Source: FEN-1191 sp964528845 (GTDB lineage: Bacteria > Pseudomonadota > Gammaproteobacteria > Steroidobacterales > Steroidobacteraceae). From it: DNA of 64,000 nucleotides. Under the pieces are notes generated by a model, which was given only the letters and a program-made list of their open reading frames with translations, was not told where the DNA came from and made no database searches. Of the stretch, positions 27,233 to 35,751 are shown piece after piece; the first letter of the stretch is position 1; every line of letters begins with the position of its first letter. The position numbers and the translations under genes were made by a program. Where the stretch lies: contig CAZGVE010000010.1 in NCBI GenBank assembly GCA_964528845.1, positions 1-64,000 of the forward strand, in the 5' to 3' direction.

Positions 27233-27317
27233 GTGGTTATCTCCTCATTGGCGATGTTGGACGCGCGCGCCTGGGGGCCTAAGATAGCGCACCCCAGGCT
27301 CGCCGGGAGCGTCCTCG

Positions 27318-28631
27318 TTGGAACAGCCCAGACGATTCGGATTCGACACCCGTCAGCTGCATGCCGGAGCGCGACCGGATCCCAATACCGGGGCACGTGC
27401 GGTGCCGATCTTCCAGACGACGAGCTACGTATTCGAAGATCCCGAAGCGGCGGCCGCCTACTTCAATCTGCAGGAGTACGGTAATACCTACTCCCGGATC
27501 ATGAATCCGACCGTGGCCGCGCTCGAAGAGCGAGCCGCCAGCCTGGAGAACGGCTGCGGAGCCGTGGCATTCGCCAGTGGCCTGGCTGCGCAGGCCGCCG
27601 CATTGTTCACGTTGCTGGAGCCGGGGGACCATGTCGTGTCCTCCTCGGCGCTGTACGGTGGCACAGTCAACCAATTCAAGCACCTGTTGCGCAAGTTGGG
27701 GGTCGAACTGACGTGGGTGGATCCGGACGATATCGACGCATGGAGATCCGCCATCCGGAGCAATACCAAGGCATTCTTCGGCGAAACCATCGGCAATCCC
27801 GGCGGCAACGTGCTCGACATCGAGGCCATCGCCGACGTCGCTCACCAGGGCGGATTGCCGCTGCTGGTCGACAACACCTTTGCAACTCCGTATCTGTGCC
27901 GTCCCTTTGAATGGGGCGCCGACATCGTCCTGCATTCGGCGACCAAATTCCTCGGGGGCCACGGCACCAGCATGGGCGGCATCGTCGTGGATTCCGGCAG
28001 GTTCAACTGGTCCAACGGCCGGTTCCCGGTCATCGCTGCCGCATCGCCCGCGTATCACGGCCTGCAGTTCCACGAGACCTTTGGGCTGTACGGCTACCTG
28101 ATGAAGCTGCGCGCGGAGACGCTGCGCGACCTGGGCGCCTGCATGAGTCCGTTCAACGCATTCCTGTTGCTGCAGGGGATCGAAACACTCTCCCTGAGAA
28201 TGACCCGCCACGTCGAGAACGCGACGGCAGTCGCGCGCTACCTGGAATCTCACCCCCTGGCCTCGCGAGTGACCTACCCGGGCCTGCGTGCGAGCAGGTA
28301 CCGGCCGCTGGTCGACAGGTACCTGCCGCGTGGGTCCGGCGCCGTGCTCTCATTCGACATCGCCGGAGGTCTGGCGGCGGGACAGGAATTCATCCGCGGG
28401 CTCACGCTATGGTCACACCTGGCAAACGTCGGTGACGCCAAGAGCCTCGTCATCCACCCTGCCAGCACGACCCACCGGCAGCTCAGTGAGCCGGAACTGG
28501 CAGCAGCGGGCATCGGGCCGGGAACCATCCGGCTGTCAGTCGGGCTCGAAGACGTCGACGACCTGATGTGGGATCTGGAGCAGGGATTTGCGAATGCCCG
28601 TGCGTCGCTGACCGCGGAGCGGGTGCCATGA
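27318..28631 (+). CDS. O-acetylhomoserine aminocarboxypropyltransferase (sulfhydrylase)
   Basis: A Cys/Met-metabolism PLP enzyme of 437 residues. FDTRQLHAGARPDP, PIFQTTSYVFED, the PLP lysine in HSATKFLGGHGTSMGG and NPGGNVLDIEAIA place it with MetY/Met17-type O-acetylhomoserine sulfhydrylases, which are longer than cystathionine gamma-synthases. It makes homocysteine from O-acetylhomoserine and sulfide. Start TTG 27318 has GGGAG nine bases upstream and no alternative ATG lies nearby. The stop overlaps the next ATG (ATGA). Confidence 0.92.
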   Translation: MEQPRRFGFDTRQLHAGARPDPNTGARAVPIFQTTSYVFEDPEAAAAYFNLQEYGNTYSRIMNPTVAALEERAASLENGCGAVAFASGLAAQAAALFTLLEPGDHVVSSSALYGGTVNQFKHLLRKLGVELTWVDPDDIDAWRSAIRSNTKAFFGETIGNPGGNVLDIEAIADVAHQGGLPLLVDNTFATPYLCRPFEWGADIVLHSATKFLGGHGTSMGGIVVDSGRFNWSNGRFPVIAAASPAYHGLQFHETFGLYGYLMKLRAETLRDLGACMSPFNAFLLLQGIETLSLRMTRHVENATAVARYLESHPLASRVTYPGLRASRYRPLVDRYLPRGSGAVLSFDIAGGLAAGQEFIRGLTLWSHLANVGDAKSLVIHPASTTHRQLSEPELAAAGIGPGTIRLSVGLEDVDDLMWDLEQGFANARASLTAERVP

Positions 28632-29116
28632 CGGATGTCGACCTGTCCCGGTACCAGGATCCGCTGGTGATCCAGCGCGTACTGCGCAGTGCCAGGACCA
28701 TCGCGGTCGTCGGACTGTCCGGCAACGCGCTGCGTGCCAGCCATTTCGTCGGCTTCTACCTGCAGCGCCACGGTTACCGCGTGATTCCGGTCAATCCCCG
28801 GGAGTCCGAGATTCTCGGACAGCGATGCTATGGCAGCCTGCGGGACCTTCCGGAAAAAGTGGATATCGTCAACGTATTCCGCGCTCCGAGCGCATTGCCG
28901 GAGATTGCTGAGCAGGCGGTCGCCATTGGTGCGGGCTGCCTATGGACTCAGTTCACTGTGATCAACGAGGCGGGCGCGAGGATCGCTGAGCAGGCAGGCC
29001 TCTCGGTGGTCATGGACCGGTGCATCAAGGTCGAGCATGCCCGCTACGTGGGCCGCATGCATTGGCTGGGCCTCAATACCGGCCAAATCAGCTCGGTACG
29101 CGGTGGCCTGCAGTAA
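28628..29116 (+). CDS. CoA-binding domain protein (YccU-like)
   Basis: A 162-residue Rossmann protein: TIAVVGLSGNALRASHFVGFYL, YRVIPVNPRESEILGQRCY, DIVNVFRAPSALPEIAEQA and LWTQFTVINEAGARIAEQAG. These match the succinyl-CoA-synthetase-alpha-like CoA_binding_2 family. The function is undefined, but it is commonly next to O-acetylhomoserine sulfhydrylase, here with an ATGA overlap. The conserved DRCIKVEHAR contains one Cys. Confidence 0.85.
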   Translation: MTDVDLSRYQDPLVIQRVLRSARTIAVVGLSGNALRASHFVGFYLQRHGYRVIPVNPRESEILGQRCYGSLRDLPEKVDIVNVFRAPSALPEIAEQAVAIGAGCLWTQFTVINEAGARIAEQAGLSVVMDRCIKVEHARYVGRMHWLGLNTGQISSVRGGLQ

Positions 29117-29178
29117 TTGCATCTCTTGCGCCACCCCCAGCGTCGAATCATCGCGTTAATAGGTGACATAACGCTGCG

Positions 29179-29670
29179 TCAAGGCCTCGTCGCGGAATCG
29201 CGAGGCTGTGGCCGCTGCTCGGGTGCGAGCACGCGGGGCGCGGCGGCTCCGAAATACGTCCGCACCTTCGCCACGATCTGGCGATCGGTCAACCGGCCTT
29301 CGGTCTGCACCGCGGCAACTCGGCCGCCGAGATTCAGTTTCAGGAGGCGCGCATGGAGCTCGGTCTTGGCCTCCCCGGGTCCGAACACCAGCAACTTTCC
29401 GTAGCGACGTAATATTGCGATGACTGCGTCGTAGTAGCTGTTGAGTTCGCCCGTCAACGCCCGTTGTCGACGGTCATCCGCAGGCACCTGCAGCGCTTCG
29501 TAGTCACCCTTCATCGGTGAATCACCGGTGCGCTCCGGGTGCTTCTCCACGTTCGACAGCACGACCGTCGTGCCCCAGCCCTCGATAGCCATACCGACGA
29601 TAAGGGCCTTCCTATGGTCGATCCATACGCCAGCGCTCTCGCTGGTCGAATTCGCCGCGATATTGCTCAT
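29179..29670 (-). CDS. eRF1-like/host-attachment-type small protein
   Basis: A 163-residue protein with AGVWIDHRKALIV near the N-terminus, LVFGPGEAKTELHARL in the middle and LTDRQIVAKVRTYFG near the end. These three blocks parallel VWINHNAAEIF, LAGPGEARFEL and ARDYF of the protein at 15905-16282, so the two are distant relatives. The family is often called host attachment or translational machinery; the role is unknown. It is single on its strand, convergent with the CoA-binding gene. Confidence 0.6.
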   Translation of the reverse strand: MSNIAANSTSESAGVWIDHRKALIVGMAIEGWGTTVVLSNVEKHPERTGDSPMKGDYEALQVPADDRRQRALTGELNSYYDAVIAILRRYGKLLVFGPGEAKTELHARLLKLNLGGRVAAVQTEGRLTDRQIVAKVRTYFGAAAPRVLAPEQRPQPRDSATRP

Positions 29671-29683
29671 TGCACTCGAACTC

Positions 29684-29715
29684 CCTGAAGGCCCGCGTGC
29701 CTGAAGGCCCGCGTG
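29684..29715. repeat. Tandem 16-bp direct repeat
   Basis: Two exact copies of CCTGAAGGCCCGCGTG (29684-29699, 29700-29715) lie in the divergent region between the eRF1-like gene and the GH39 gene. They end 14 bp upstream of the eRF1-like start codon and could be a slippage duplication or a paired operator. Confidence 0.8.
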
Positions 29716-29860
29716 CCGCCTGTGGACTGCGGCTCTCGTTGCGCGGGAGCATCGGCGAGCAGGACACTCCCGTCTGTACGAGGTCGCACAGATATCCCTG
29801 ATCCGGTGCCAGTCCCGATCCCGGGACCTGGTCGGCCGCTATCGCGAAATTGACGGGTTT

Positions 29861-29875
29861 TCGGTAGCCTACCGA
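29861..29875. promoter_or_regulatory. Palindromic operator candidate before the GH39-GH43 operon
   Basis: TCGGTAGCCTACCGA is a perfect odd palindrome (7-bp arms, 1-bp centre) 23 bp before the GH39 start. A -35-like TTGACG (29850-29855) abuts it. Position and symmetry suggest a repressor site; the regulator is not in the window. Confidence 0.45.
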
Positions 29876-29898
29876 CACACGGGTAAAAGGGGCGAACA

Positions 29899-31620
29899 TT
29901 GCGCAAGCCGATTATTCTTGCGGCGTCATTCGCGCTGGCCGGCGTTGCCCCTATTCGCGCGCAGGGCGTAATACCCGCGCCGCTCCCATCTCCGGCAGCA
30001 TCCGCCGTGACCATCGATGTCGATCTCGCCAGTCCCGTCGGCCCTTACCAGCCGCTGTACCCGTGGTTCGGATATGACGAGGCCAATTACGGTACGGCCC
30101 CGAATGGCCGCGCGCTGCTGCGCGAATTGCATGATCTGAGTCCGGTACCGGTCACGATCCGTGTCCACCATCTTCTGACCTCGGGCGATGGTGTCCCCGA
30201 CCTGAAGTGGAGTTCGACCAACGTCTACCGCGAGGACGCGGACGGCAAGCCGCTTTACGACTTCACGATCCTTGACGGCATCTTCGACTCCTATGCCCAG
30301 GCCGGCGTGCGCCCGATGGTGGAGCTGGGCTTCATGCCCAAGGATCTCGCCGCCGCACTGCCGGACCGGCAGCTACCCTACCAGGTGCGCTATCCGCAGA
30401 GCACGACCTCCGGAGCTTCGAACAATCCGCCGAAGGACTATGCGAAGTGGGGCGAGCTGGTACGCACGGTCACCGCCCACCTGGTGCAGCGCTATGGCCG
30501 TGAGACCGTGCAGAAGTGGTACTTCGAGGTCTGGAACGAACCGAACATCGGTTACTGGCATGCCACGCCGACGGACTACTGGAAGCTTTACGACTATGCG
30601 GTGGCGGGTGTGCGGGCCGCGTTGCCAGGCGCCCTGGTCGGTGGCCCTGCGACCACGGGCCCCGGAGATCCGGCCGCCTACAAGTTCCTGGACGACTTCC
30701 TGGGCCACGTGACTGCGGGCAAAAGCGCGGCTTCCGGCGCGCGCGTGCCGCTCGATTTCATCTCGTTCCACGCCAAGGGTCGCCCGCAGATCGATGCCGG
30801 CCGCGTCACGATGGGCATTGCCAAGGAACTTGGGGATGCCGACAAGGGATTCGAGATCATCTCGAAGTATCCGGGTCTGCGCCGGCTGCCGATCATCCTG
30901 AGCGAAGCCGATCCCGAAGGCTGTGCGGCGTGCTCGTCCAAGGTGAATCCAGCGAACAACTACCGCAACGGCACGCTCTATCCGGCCTACACGGCCGCGG
31001 CCTACAAAGGGCTGTTCGAGCTGCAGGATCGGCGCCACGTCAATCTGCAGGCCATGCTCAGCTGGTCCTTCGAATTCGAGAACAAGGACTACTTCGAGGG
31101 TTTTCGCTCGCTCAATTCCAATGGCATCGACAAGCCGGTACTCAACTTCTTCCGCATGGCCGGCCTGATGTCCGGCAGCCGGGTGCATGCCGTGAGCGAT
31201 GGCGCCGTGCCACTCGACACCATGCTGGCGGCCGGCGTGCGCACTGGCGCGGACGTCGACGCATTGGCAACGCGGTCAGCGCACGAAGCCGCCGTGATGC
31301 TGTGGAACTATCACGATGTCGATACGCCGGCGGACGCCACTCCCACGACGCTGCACATTCGCGGCTTGCCGAGCGCGGTGGGCCGCGTGCTGCTGACGCA
31401 CTATCGCATCGACGACGCGCATAGCAATGCCTACACCGCCTGGCTCGCGATGGGATCCCCACAGCAGCCCAGTGCGGCACAGTATGCGGAATTGAAGCGG
31501 CTGGACGGGCTGCAGCTGCTGGGGCCGCCGCAATGGCTCGACATCGAGCGGGGCCAGGTGACGGTCGGCACCGAGATGCCCCGCCAGTCCGTATCCCTGC
31601 TGCTGCTGCACTGGGAATGA
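29899..31620 (+). CDS. Secreted GH39-family glycosidase (beta-xylosidase-like)
   Basis: A 573-residue protein with signal peptide (ILAASFALAGVAPIRAQ). The (beta/alpha)8 domain has the GH39 acid/base in WYFEVWNEPNIGYW and the nucleophile candidate in LPIILSEADPEG. YDFTILDGIFDSYAQAGVRPMVELGFMP is the typical early block. A C-terminal beta-sandwich follows. It probably cleaves xylose-containing oligosaccharides. Start TTG 29899 is preceded by AAAAGGGG. The stop overlaps the GH43 ATG, so both are one operon. Confidence 0.88.
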   Translation: MRKPIILAASFALAGVAPIRAQGVIPAPLPSPAASAVTIDVDLASPVGPYQPLYPWFGYDEANYGTAPNGRALLRELHDLSPVPVTIRVHHLLTSGDGVPDLKWSSTNVYREDADGKPLYDFTILDGIFDSYAQAGVRPMVELGFMPKDLAAALPDRQLPYQVRYPQSTTSGASNNPPKDYAKWGELVRTVTAHLVQRYGRETVQKWYFEVWNEPNIGYWHATPTDYWKLYDYAVAGVRAALPGALVGGPATTGPGDPAAYKFLDDFLGHVTAGKSAASGARVPLDFISFHAKGRPQIDAGRVTMGIAKELGDADKGFEIISKYPGLRRLPIILSEADPEGCAACSSKVNPANNYRNGTLYPAYTAAAYKGLFELQDRRHVNLQAMLSWSFEFENKDYFEGFRSLNSNGIDKPVLNFFRMAGLMSGSRVHAVSDGAVPLDTMLAAGVRTGADVDALATRSAHEAAVMLWNYHDVDTPADATPTTLHIRGLPSAVGRVLLTHYRIDDAHSNAYTAWLAMGSPQQPSAAQYAELKRLDGLQLLGPPQWLDIERGQVTVGTEMPRQSVSLLLLHWE

Positions 31621-32741
31621 TCCGCGCTGCCGCGCTGCCCGGCCTGTGCGCAGCGGCGATGCTGATATCCGCATCAGCGCCGGCTGCGGCGCCCATGCCT
31701 TCCGCGAATCCGGACCCGACCGAGGCGGTGCCGTTCCGCACCGGCCTGCACCTGGCGGACATTCAGATCCACGATCCATGGATACTGGCGGACCAGGCCA
31801 CGCACACGTATTACCTCTACACGTCGGCGTCAGCAGCCGCCACCGGCCAGCATCGCGGCGGGACATTCGTCTACCGTAGCCAGGACCTGCGTAGCTGGCA
31901 GGGACCCGATACGGTATTCGTGTGCCCCGATGGCAGCTGGGCAGATCCGCCGCAGCGGGCATGGGCGCCGGAAGTGCATCGCTACCACGGCCGGTACTAC
32001 CTGTTCACGACGCTGCACAACCCGGACCGTCCCATCGCGCGCAGCAATCTGGCCACGCCGCAACCGCTGTTCATGCGCAGCACGATCATCGCCGTCAGCG
32101 ATGCACCCGCCGGCCCGTTCCGGATGCTCAAGCCCGGAGCACCGGTCACGCCTGCGGACTTCATGACCCTGGACGGCACGCTGTACGTCGACCGCGCGGG
32201 TAAGCCGTGGATGGTGTATGCGCACGAGTGGGTCCAGAAGGGGGACGGCACGATGGAAGCCATTCCATTGCGCGACGACCTGTCGGATGCGGCGGGGGAT
32301 CCGATTCATCTGTTCAAGGCCTCCGACGCACCATGGATCGACTCAAGGATGGCGCCCGACGCGCGACTGAACGACTATGTGACTGACGGCCCGGAGCTGT
32401 TCCGTACTCGAACCGGCACGCTGCTGATGCTGTGGTCCAGCTACGAGCGGATGCCCGATCACTTCGAGAGCTACGTTCAGACGGTCGCGAGATCGAAGTC
32501 CGGCGAGCTTTCTGGTCCGTGGGAGCAGCTGCCTCCGCTGGTCCGCAACGACAGCGGCCACGGCATGCTGTTTCACAGCTTTGAGGGCCAGCTGATGCTC
32601 GTGGTGCTGCAGCCCTTCCAGGACGCGCGCAGCAAGATCTACGAGGTCGAGGACCTGGGGGATCATCTGCGCGTACTGCGGTTCCGCGATGACCTGAGCG
32701 GACCTCCGCTCGGACCTCAGAAAGGACGCGCCCGCAACTGA
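31617..32741 (+). CDS. Secreted GH43-family glycosidase
   Basis: A 374-residue protein with signal peptide (GLCAAAMLISASAPAAA). The five-bladed propeller starts with the catalytic-base block ADIQIHDPWILAD; HTYYLYTSAS, WAPEVHRYHGRYYLF and VTDGPELFRTRTGTLLMLWS (acid Glu candidate in GPELF) follow. The family acts on arabinose/xylose substituents of hemicellulose. ATG 31617 overlaps the GH39 stop (ATGA). With GH39 it forms an arabinoxylan-type degradation pair. Confidence 0.87.
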   Translation: MIRAAALPGLCAAAMLISASAPAAAPMPSANPDPTEAVPFRTGLHLADIQIHDPWILADQATHTYYLYTSASAAATGQHRGGTFVYRSQDLRSWQGPDTVFVCPDGSWADPPQRAWAPEVHRYHGRYYLFTTLHNPDRPIARSNLATPQPLFMRSTIIAVSDAPAGPFRMLKPGAPVTPADFMTLDGTLYVDRAGKPWMVYAHEWVQKGDGTMEAIPLRDDLSDAAGDPIHLFKASDAPWIDSRMAPDARLNDYVTDGPELFRTRTGTLLMLWSSYERMPDHFESYVQTVARSKSGELSGPWEQLPPLVRNDSGHGMLFHSFEGQLMLVVLQPFQDARSKIYEVEDLGDHLRVLRFRDDLSGPPLGPQKGRARN

Positions 32742-32745
32742 GGCG

Positions 32746-32997
32746 CTACTGTTTCTCCACGACGACCCGACCCTGGGCGTTGACGTACACGTGATACCGG
32801 TTGCCGTCCTTGCAGCTGACGGAATAGTCACTGTCGGCGTTGCGCTTCGAACTGACGATCTGATCGCACGACTGACCCTGCAGGACAATGGTGGCCTTGA
32901 GGTCACTGCCGATCGACGCATCATCGGCACCACGCACCGGTGCGACCACGGCCACGGCCATCGCCGCTAGCATCAGAACGTATACGCGCTGCTTCAT
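32746..32997 (-). CDS. Small secreted protein, function unknown
   Basis: An 83-residue protein. A signal peptide MKQRVYVLMLAAMAVAVVAP is followed by a mature part of about 60 residues with two Cys (QSCDQIVSS and VSCKDG) that could form one disulfide, and a C-terminal YHVYVNAQGRVVVEKQ. I do not recognise a family. It starts 20 bp after the stop of the lipoprotein gene on the same strand and is convergent with GH43. Confidence 0.7.
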   Translation of the reverse strand: MKQRVYVLMLAAMAVAVVAPVRGADDASIGSDLKATIVLQGQSCDQIVSSKRNADSDYSVSCKDGNRYHVYVNAQGRVVVEKQ

Positions 32998-33017
32998 GTG
33001 ATCTCCTGGCGTGGTAA

Positions 33018-33877
33018 TCAGATTTTGGCGAACTTTTCGGGATCCGCAAGCACGGACCAGATCGCTTCCCGCGACGATGATATCGCTGTGGCAAGCGAAG
33101 CATCGCTGTCCTGCAGCAGTGAGAGCACCTTGAGCAGCAGGAGGTTATACCGCTGCCGCAGATCTGCCAGCGAGGTCCGGCGATCACCCTGATGATAGGC
33201 GCGGAACTGCGCGAGCAGGTCATCGACTTGGTTCTTGAGCGACAGCTTGGTAAACACCCCGATCGCACGAGTGTCCCGGAGTCGCTGCTCGAGTGCCTGC
33301 AGATCGAGCGTCGGGGGCAGCGACGGCGACGCTGGCGGCGATGGTGTCGGAGTCGGCGGTAGCGCTGGCTGCTGCTGCGGCGCTGGCCGCGGCGGCTGCC
33401 TGCGGGAGGTTGCAACGCTGGCGTGGTCCGCATTTCCGGACTCCGGCGGCGGCATAGCCGCTGGAGGTGTCGTCGTGGCGGCTGGCGACGCGGCGGCCGC
33501 TGGCGACGCGGCGGCGGCCGGCGGCGCGGTGGCGGCCGACGGCGTCGCGGCGGNNNNNNNNNNNNNNNNNNNNNNNNNNNNNNNNNNNNNNNNNNNNNNN
33601 NNNNNNNNNNNNNNNNNNNNNNNNNNNNNNNNNNNNNNNNNNNNNNNNNNNNNGCTGGCGACGCGGCGGCGGCCGGCGGCGCGGTGGCGGCCGACGGCGT
33701 CGCGGCGGGAATCGGCGCCACGGAGGATTCGCGTGGCGGTGTCGGCGCTTGCGGCGCTGAGGGTTGCGCCGCCGTAGTCGAGGGGTTGGCTCGCACGCTG
33801 GACGGCGCCCGCTCCAGCGAGGCACAGGCGGTCAGGGCGACGGCGACGAGGGTCGCGCTGGTCCAATTTCCGTGCAA
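33018..33877 (-). CDS. Ala/Pro-rich lipoprotein, interrupted by a scaffold gap
   Basis: The N-terminus ATLVAVALTACASLERAP has a lipobox (LTAC), so the product is a lipoprotein. A low-complexity Ala/Pro/Thr linker follows (PSAATAPPAAAASP-type repeats), then a helical C-terminal domain with LDLQALEQRLRDTRAIGVFT, KLSLKNQVDDLLAQFRAYH and RYNLLLLKVLSLLQDSDASL. The N block sits in the linker. The flanks repeat exactly 55 bp, and collapsing them gives a continuous 234-residue frame. The function is unknown; linker plus helical domain suggests an envelope-spanning anchor or adaptor. It is followed by the 83-residue secreted protein. Confidence 0.72.
33554..33653. other. Assembly gap (100 N) with 55-bp duplicated flanks
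   Basis: 33499-33553 equals 33654-33708 over 55 bp. The gap lies in the GC-rich (GCS)n linker-coding repeat of the lipoprotein gene and is most likely an overlap that the assembler did not merge. Confidence 0.9.
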
Positions 33878-34076
33878 GCTATTCTCTCAAGCAGTCGATG
33901 GTCCCTCTCCCGGCCGCAGTACCGACCCCAGTATAGCGAGCGACACGCCGGATGCCTGCGCGGGCACTGCAGCGGATACAGATCGGTAACGATTCTGACA
34001 CCTGGCGGAATCGAAGATTCCCTACCTTTGCAGCGATCGGCCGCTTGGCCTGCGACAGCAATGGGAGTGGATCCAC

Positions 34077-35732
34077 ATGAAGGTACAACGTTCTCAGGCG
34101 GCCCTGGCCGCCTTACCGGTCGCCGTGTTCGGGCTGGTATTCCTTGATGCGGCGCAGGCGCAGACGCCGACCAACCTGATCGTCTCAGGAACTGCCTACC
34201 AGGATGTCGGCCAGGCGGCCACGCTGGCGGCCGGTAGCCTGCTGGCGCCGGGCACCCTGGGCGCGGCCAACTCGGTCGCGACTGCGGACGGCCAGTTCCA
34301 GAACGTGTTCCAGAATGCCGGCCCCGATGCCGCCTTCGGCGTCACGTCGGGGATCTTCCTGCAGAACTATTCGACGAGTGCCACGTACAACATCGACGCG
34401 GGCGCTGTCGTCGGAAGCTTCTCGTCCAAGTCCGAACTGGCGCTGAATCTTTCGTCTGACGGCAGCTCCCTGACCTTCATGGCCTACAACCCGCAGCAGT
34501 CGTACTCCTCGACCGGCACGAATGGCATCGCCGCCGTGGCGACTGGCGGCAACAACAATCTGGGCCTGCTCGACATCTCGAATTCCAACACGCCCGGTCT
34601 CACCGACCCGACCAATGGCGTGAATGCTTCGGCGTATCGAAGCGTGGTACAGGTCAATCTCGCCGCGCTGCTGACAGGGCCGTCCGGCACCACGCTCGGC
34701 GGCGGAACGGGACTCACCGTGACCAATACCAACGCCTATAGCGGCAACAATGGGCGGGCCGTCGTGCAGTACGGCGGTCAGTACTACATGGCAGGCAATG
34801 CCGGCAACAGCGGTTCAGGGGTGACGGGTGCAGTGCTGACGCAGCTGTCGCAGAACACCGGCATGCAGACCATCACACCTGGCGCTGCCAGTGCCAACAG
34901 CACCGTGGTCGGTGCCTGCACTGGCACCGCGGGCGCCACCAAGGGTTACCAGTGCGGGTTCAACAACAATCCGTCGAGCACGACTGGAGACAAGACCGGC
35001 AAGGATGACAACTTCCGCGGCCTGACGGTCTACAACGGCACCATGTACGTCACCAAGGGCAGCGGCAGCAATGGCGTCAATACGCTCTACCAGGTGAACG
35101 GTTTCGCGAACCCCGCCACCGCGACGATATCGGTGGTCCCGGGATTCCCGACCACCGGGGCCACCGCGACGCCATTTGGAGTCTGGTTCGCGGACTCGAA
35201 CACGATGTACGTGGCGTACGAGGGAGGCGACAAGATCGCCGGAGCGAACGGAGTCCTGGCGAGCGAGGGTGGCATCACCAAGTATTCGCTGGTGAGCGGC
35301 GCCTGGCAGCAGGACTATTCAATCAATGCCGGGCTGCAGCAAGGATTCACGGCAGGCAGCCTCGCGCTGGGTGCGGACACGCAGACGACGAAGTTCTACA
35401 CCGACGGACTGCGCAACCTCACCGGCCAGGTCAATTCCGACGGGACCGTGACGCTGTATGCCGTGACCTCGACCGTCACGGACGCAGGCGTGGGTACCGC
35501 GTGGGATCAGGGCGCGAATCCAGACCAGATCGTGCAGCTGACCGATACGCTGGCCAGCACGACGCTGCTGGCTGGCGAGTCGTTCAACACCCTCGAGACT
35601 TCGTCCGACGGCACGGTGTTCCGCGGCGTCGCGCTCGCACCGGTTCCGCTGCCGCCCTCGGCATGGCTGATGCTGTCCGGGATCGGAGCCGTCGCGGCAC
35701 TCGCACGGCGTCGCCGTTCCCTGCTCGCCTGA
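34077..35732 (+). CDS. PEP-CTERM-type exported protein
   Basis: A 551-residue protein with signal peptide (ALAALPVAVFGLVFLDAAQAQ). A Gly/Ser/Thr/Asn-rich body contains propeller-like repeats such as NNFRGLTVYNGTMYVTKGSG and PFGVWFADSNTMYVAYEGG. The C-terminal tripartite sorting signal is VPLPPSAWLMLSG, a hydrophobic stretch, then ARRRRS. The signal targets exosortase-dependent sorting, linked in Gram-negatives to exopolysaccharide and biofilm. No exosortase is in the window. The 199-bp upstream region holds a GGAATC-GAA-GATTCC inverted repeat (34007-34021). Confidence 0.82.
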   Translation: MKVQRSQAALAALPVAVFGLVFLDAAQAQTPTNLIVSGTAYQDVGQAATLAAGSLLAPGTLGAANSVATADGQFQNVFQNAGPDAAFGVTSGIFLQNYSTSATYNIDAGAVVGSFSSKSELALNLSSDGSSLTFMAYNPQQSYSSTGTNGIAAVATGGNNNLGLLDISNSNTPGLTDPTNGVNASAYRSVVQVNLAALLTGPSGTTLGGGTGLTVTNTNAYSGNNGRAVVQYGGQYYMAGNAGNSGSGVTGAVLTQLSQNTGMQTITPGAASANSTVVGACTGTAGATKGYQCGFNNNPSSTTGDKTGKDDNFRGLTVYNGTMYVTKGSGSNGVNTLYQVNGFANPATATISVVPGFPTTGATATPFGVWFADSNTMYVAYEGGDKIAGANGVLASEGGITKYSLVSGAWQQDYSINAGLQQGFTAGSLALGADTQTTKFYTDGLRNLTGQVNSDGTVTLYAVTSTVTDAGVGTAWDQGANPDQIVQLTDTLASTTLLAGESFNTLETSSDGTVFRGVALAPVPLPPSAWLMLSGIGAVAALARRRRSLLA

Positions 35733-35751
35733 TCGGCTTACCCGCCCTGCT

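Noticed and set aside
27233..27317. SAM riboswitch before the O-acetylhomoserine sulfhydrylase
   Set aside because: The 85-bp leader is too short and shows no recognisable aptamer stems.
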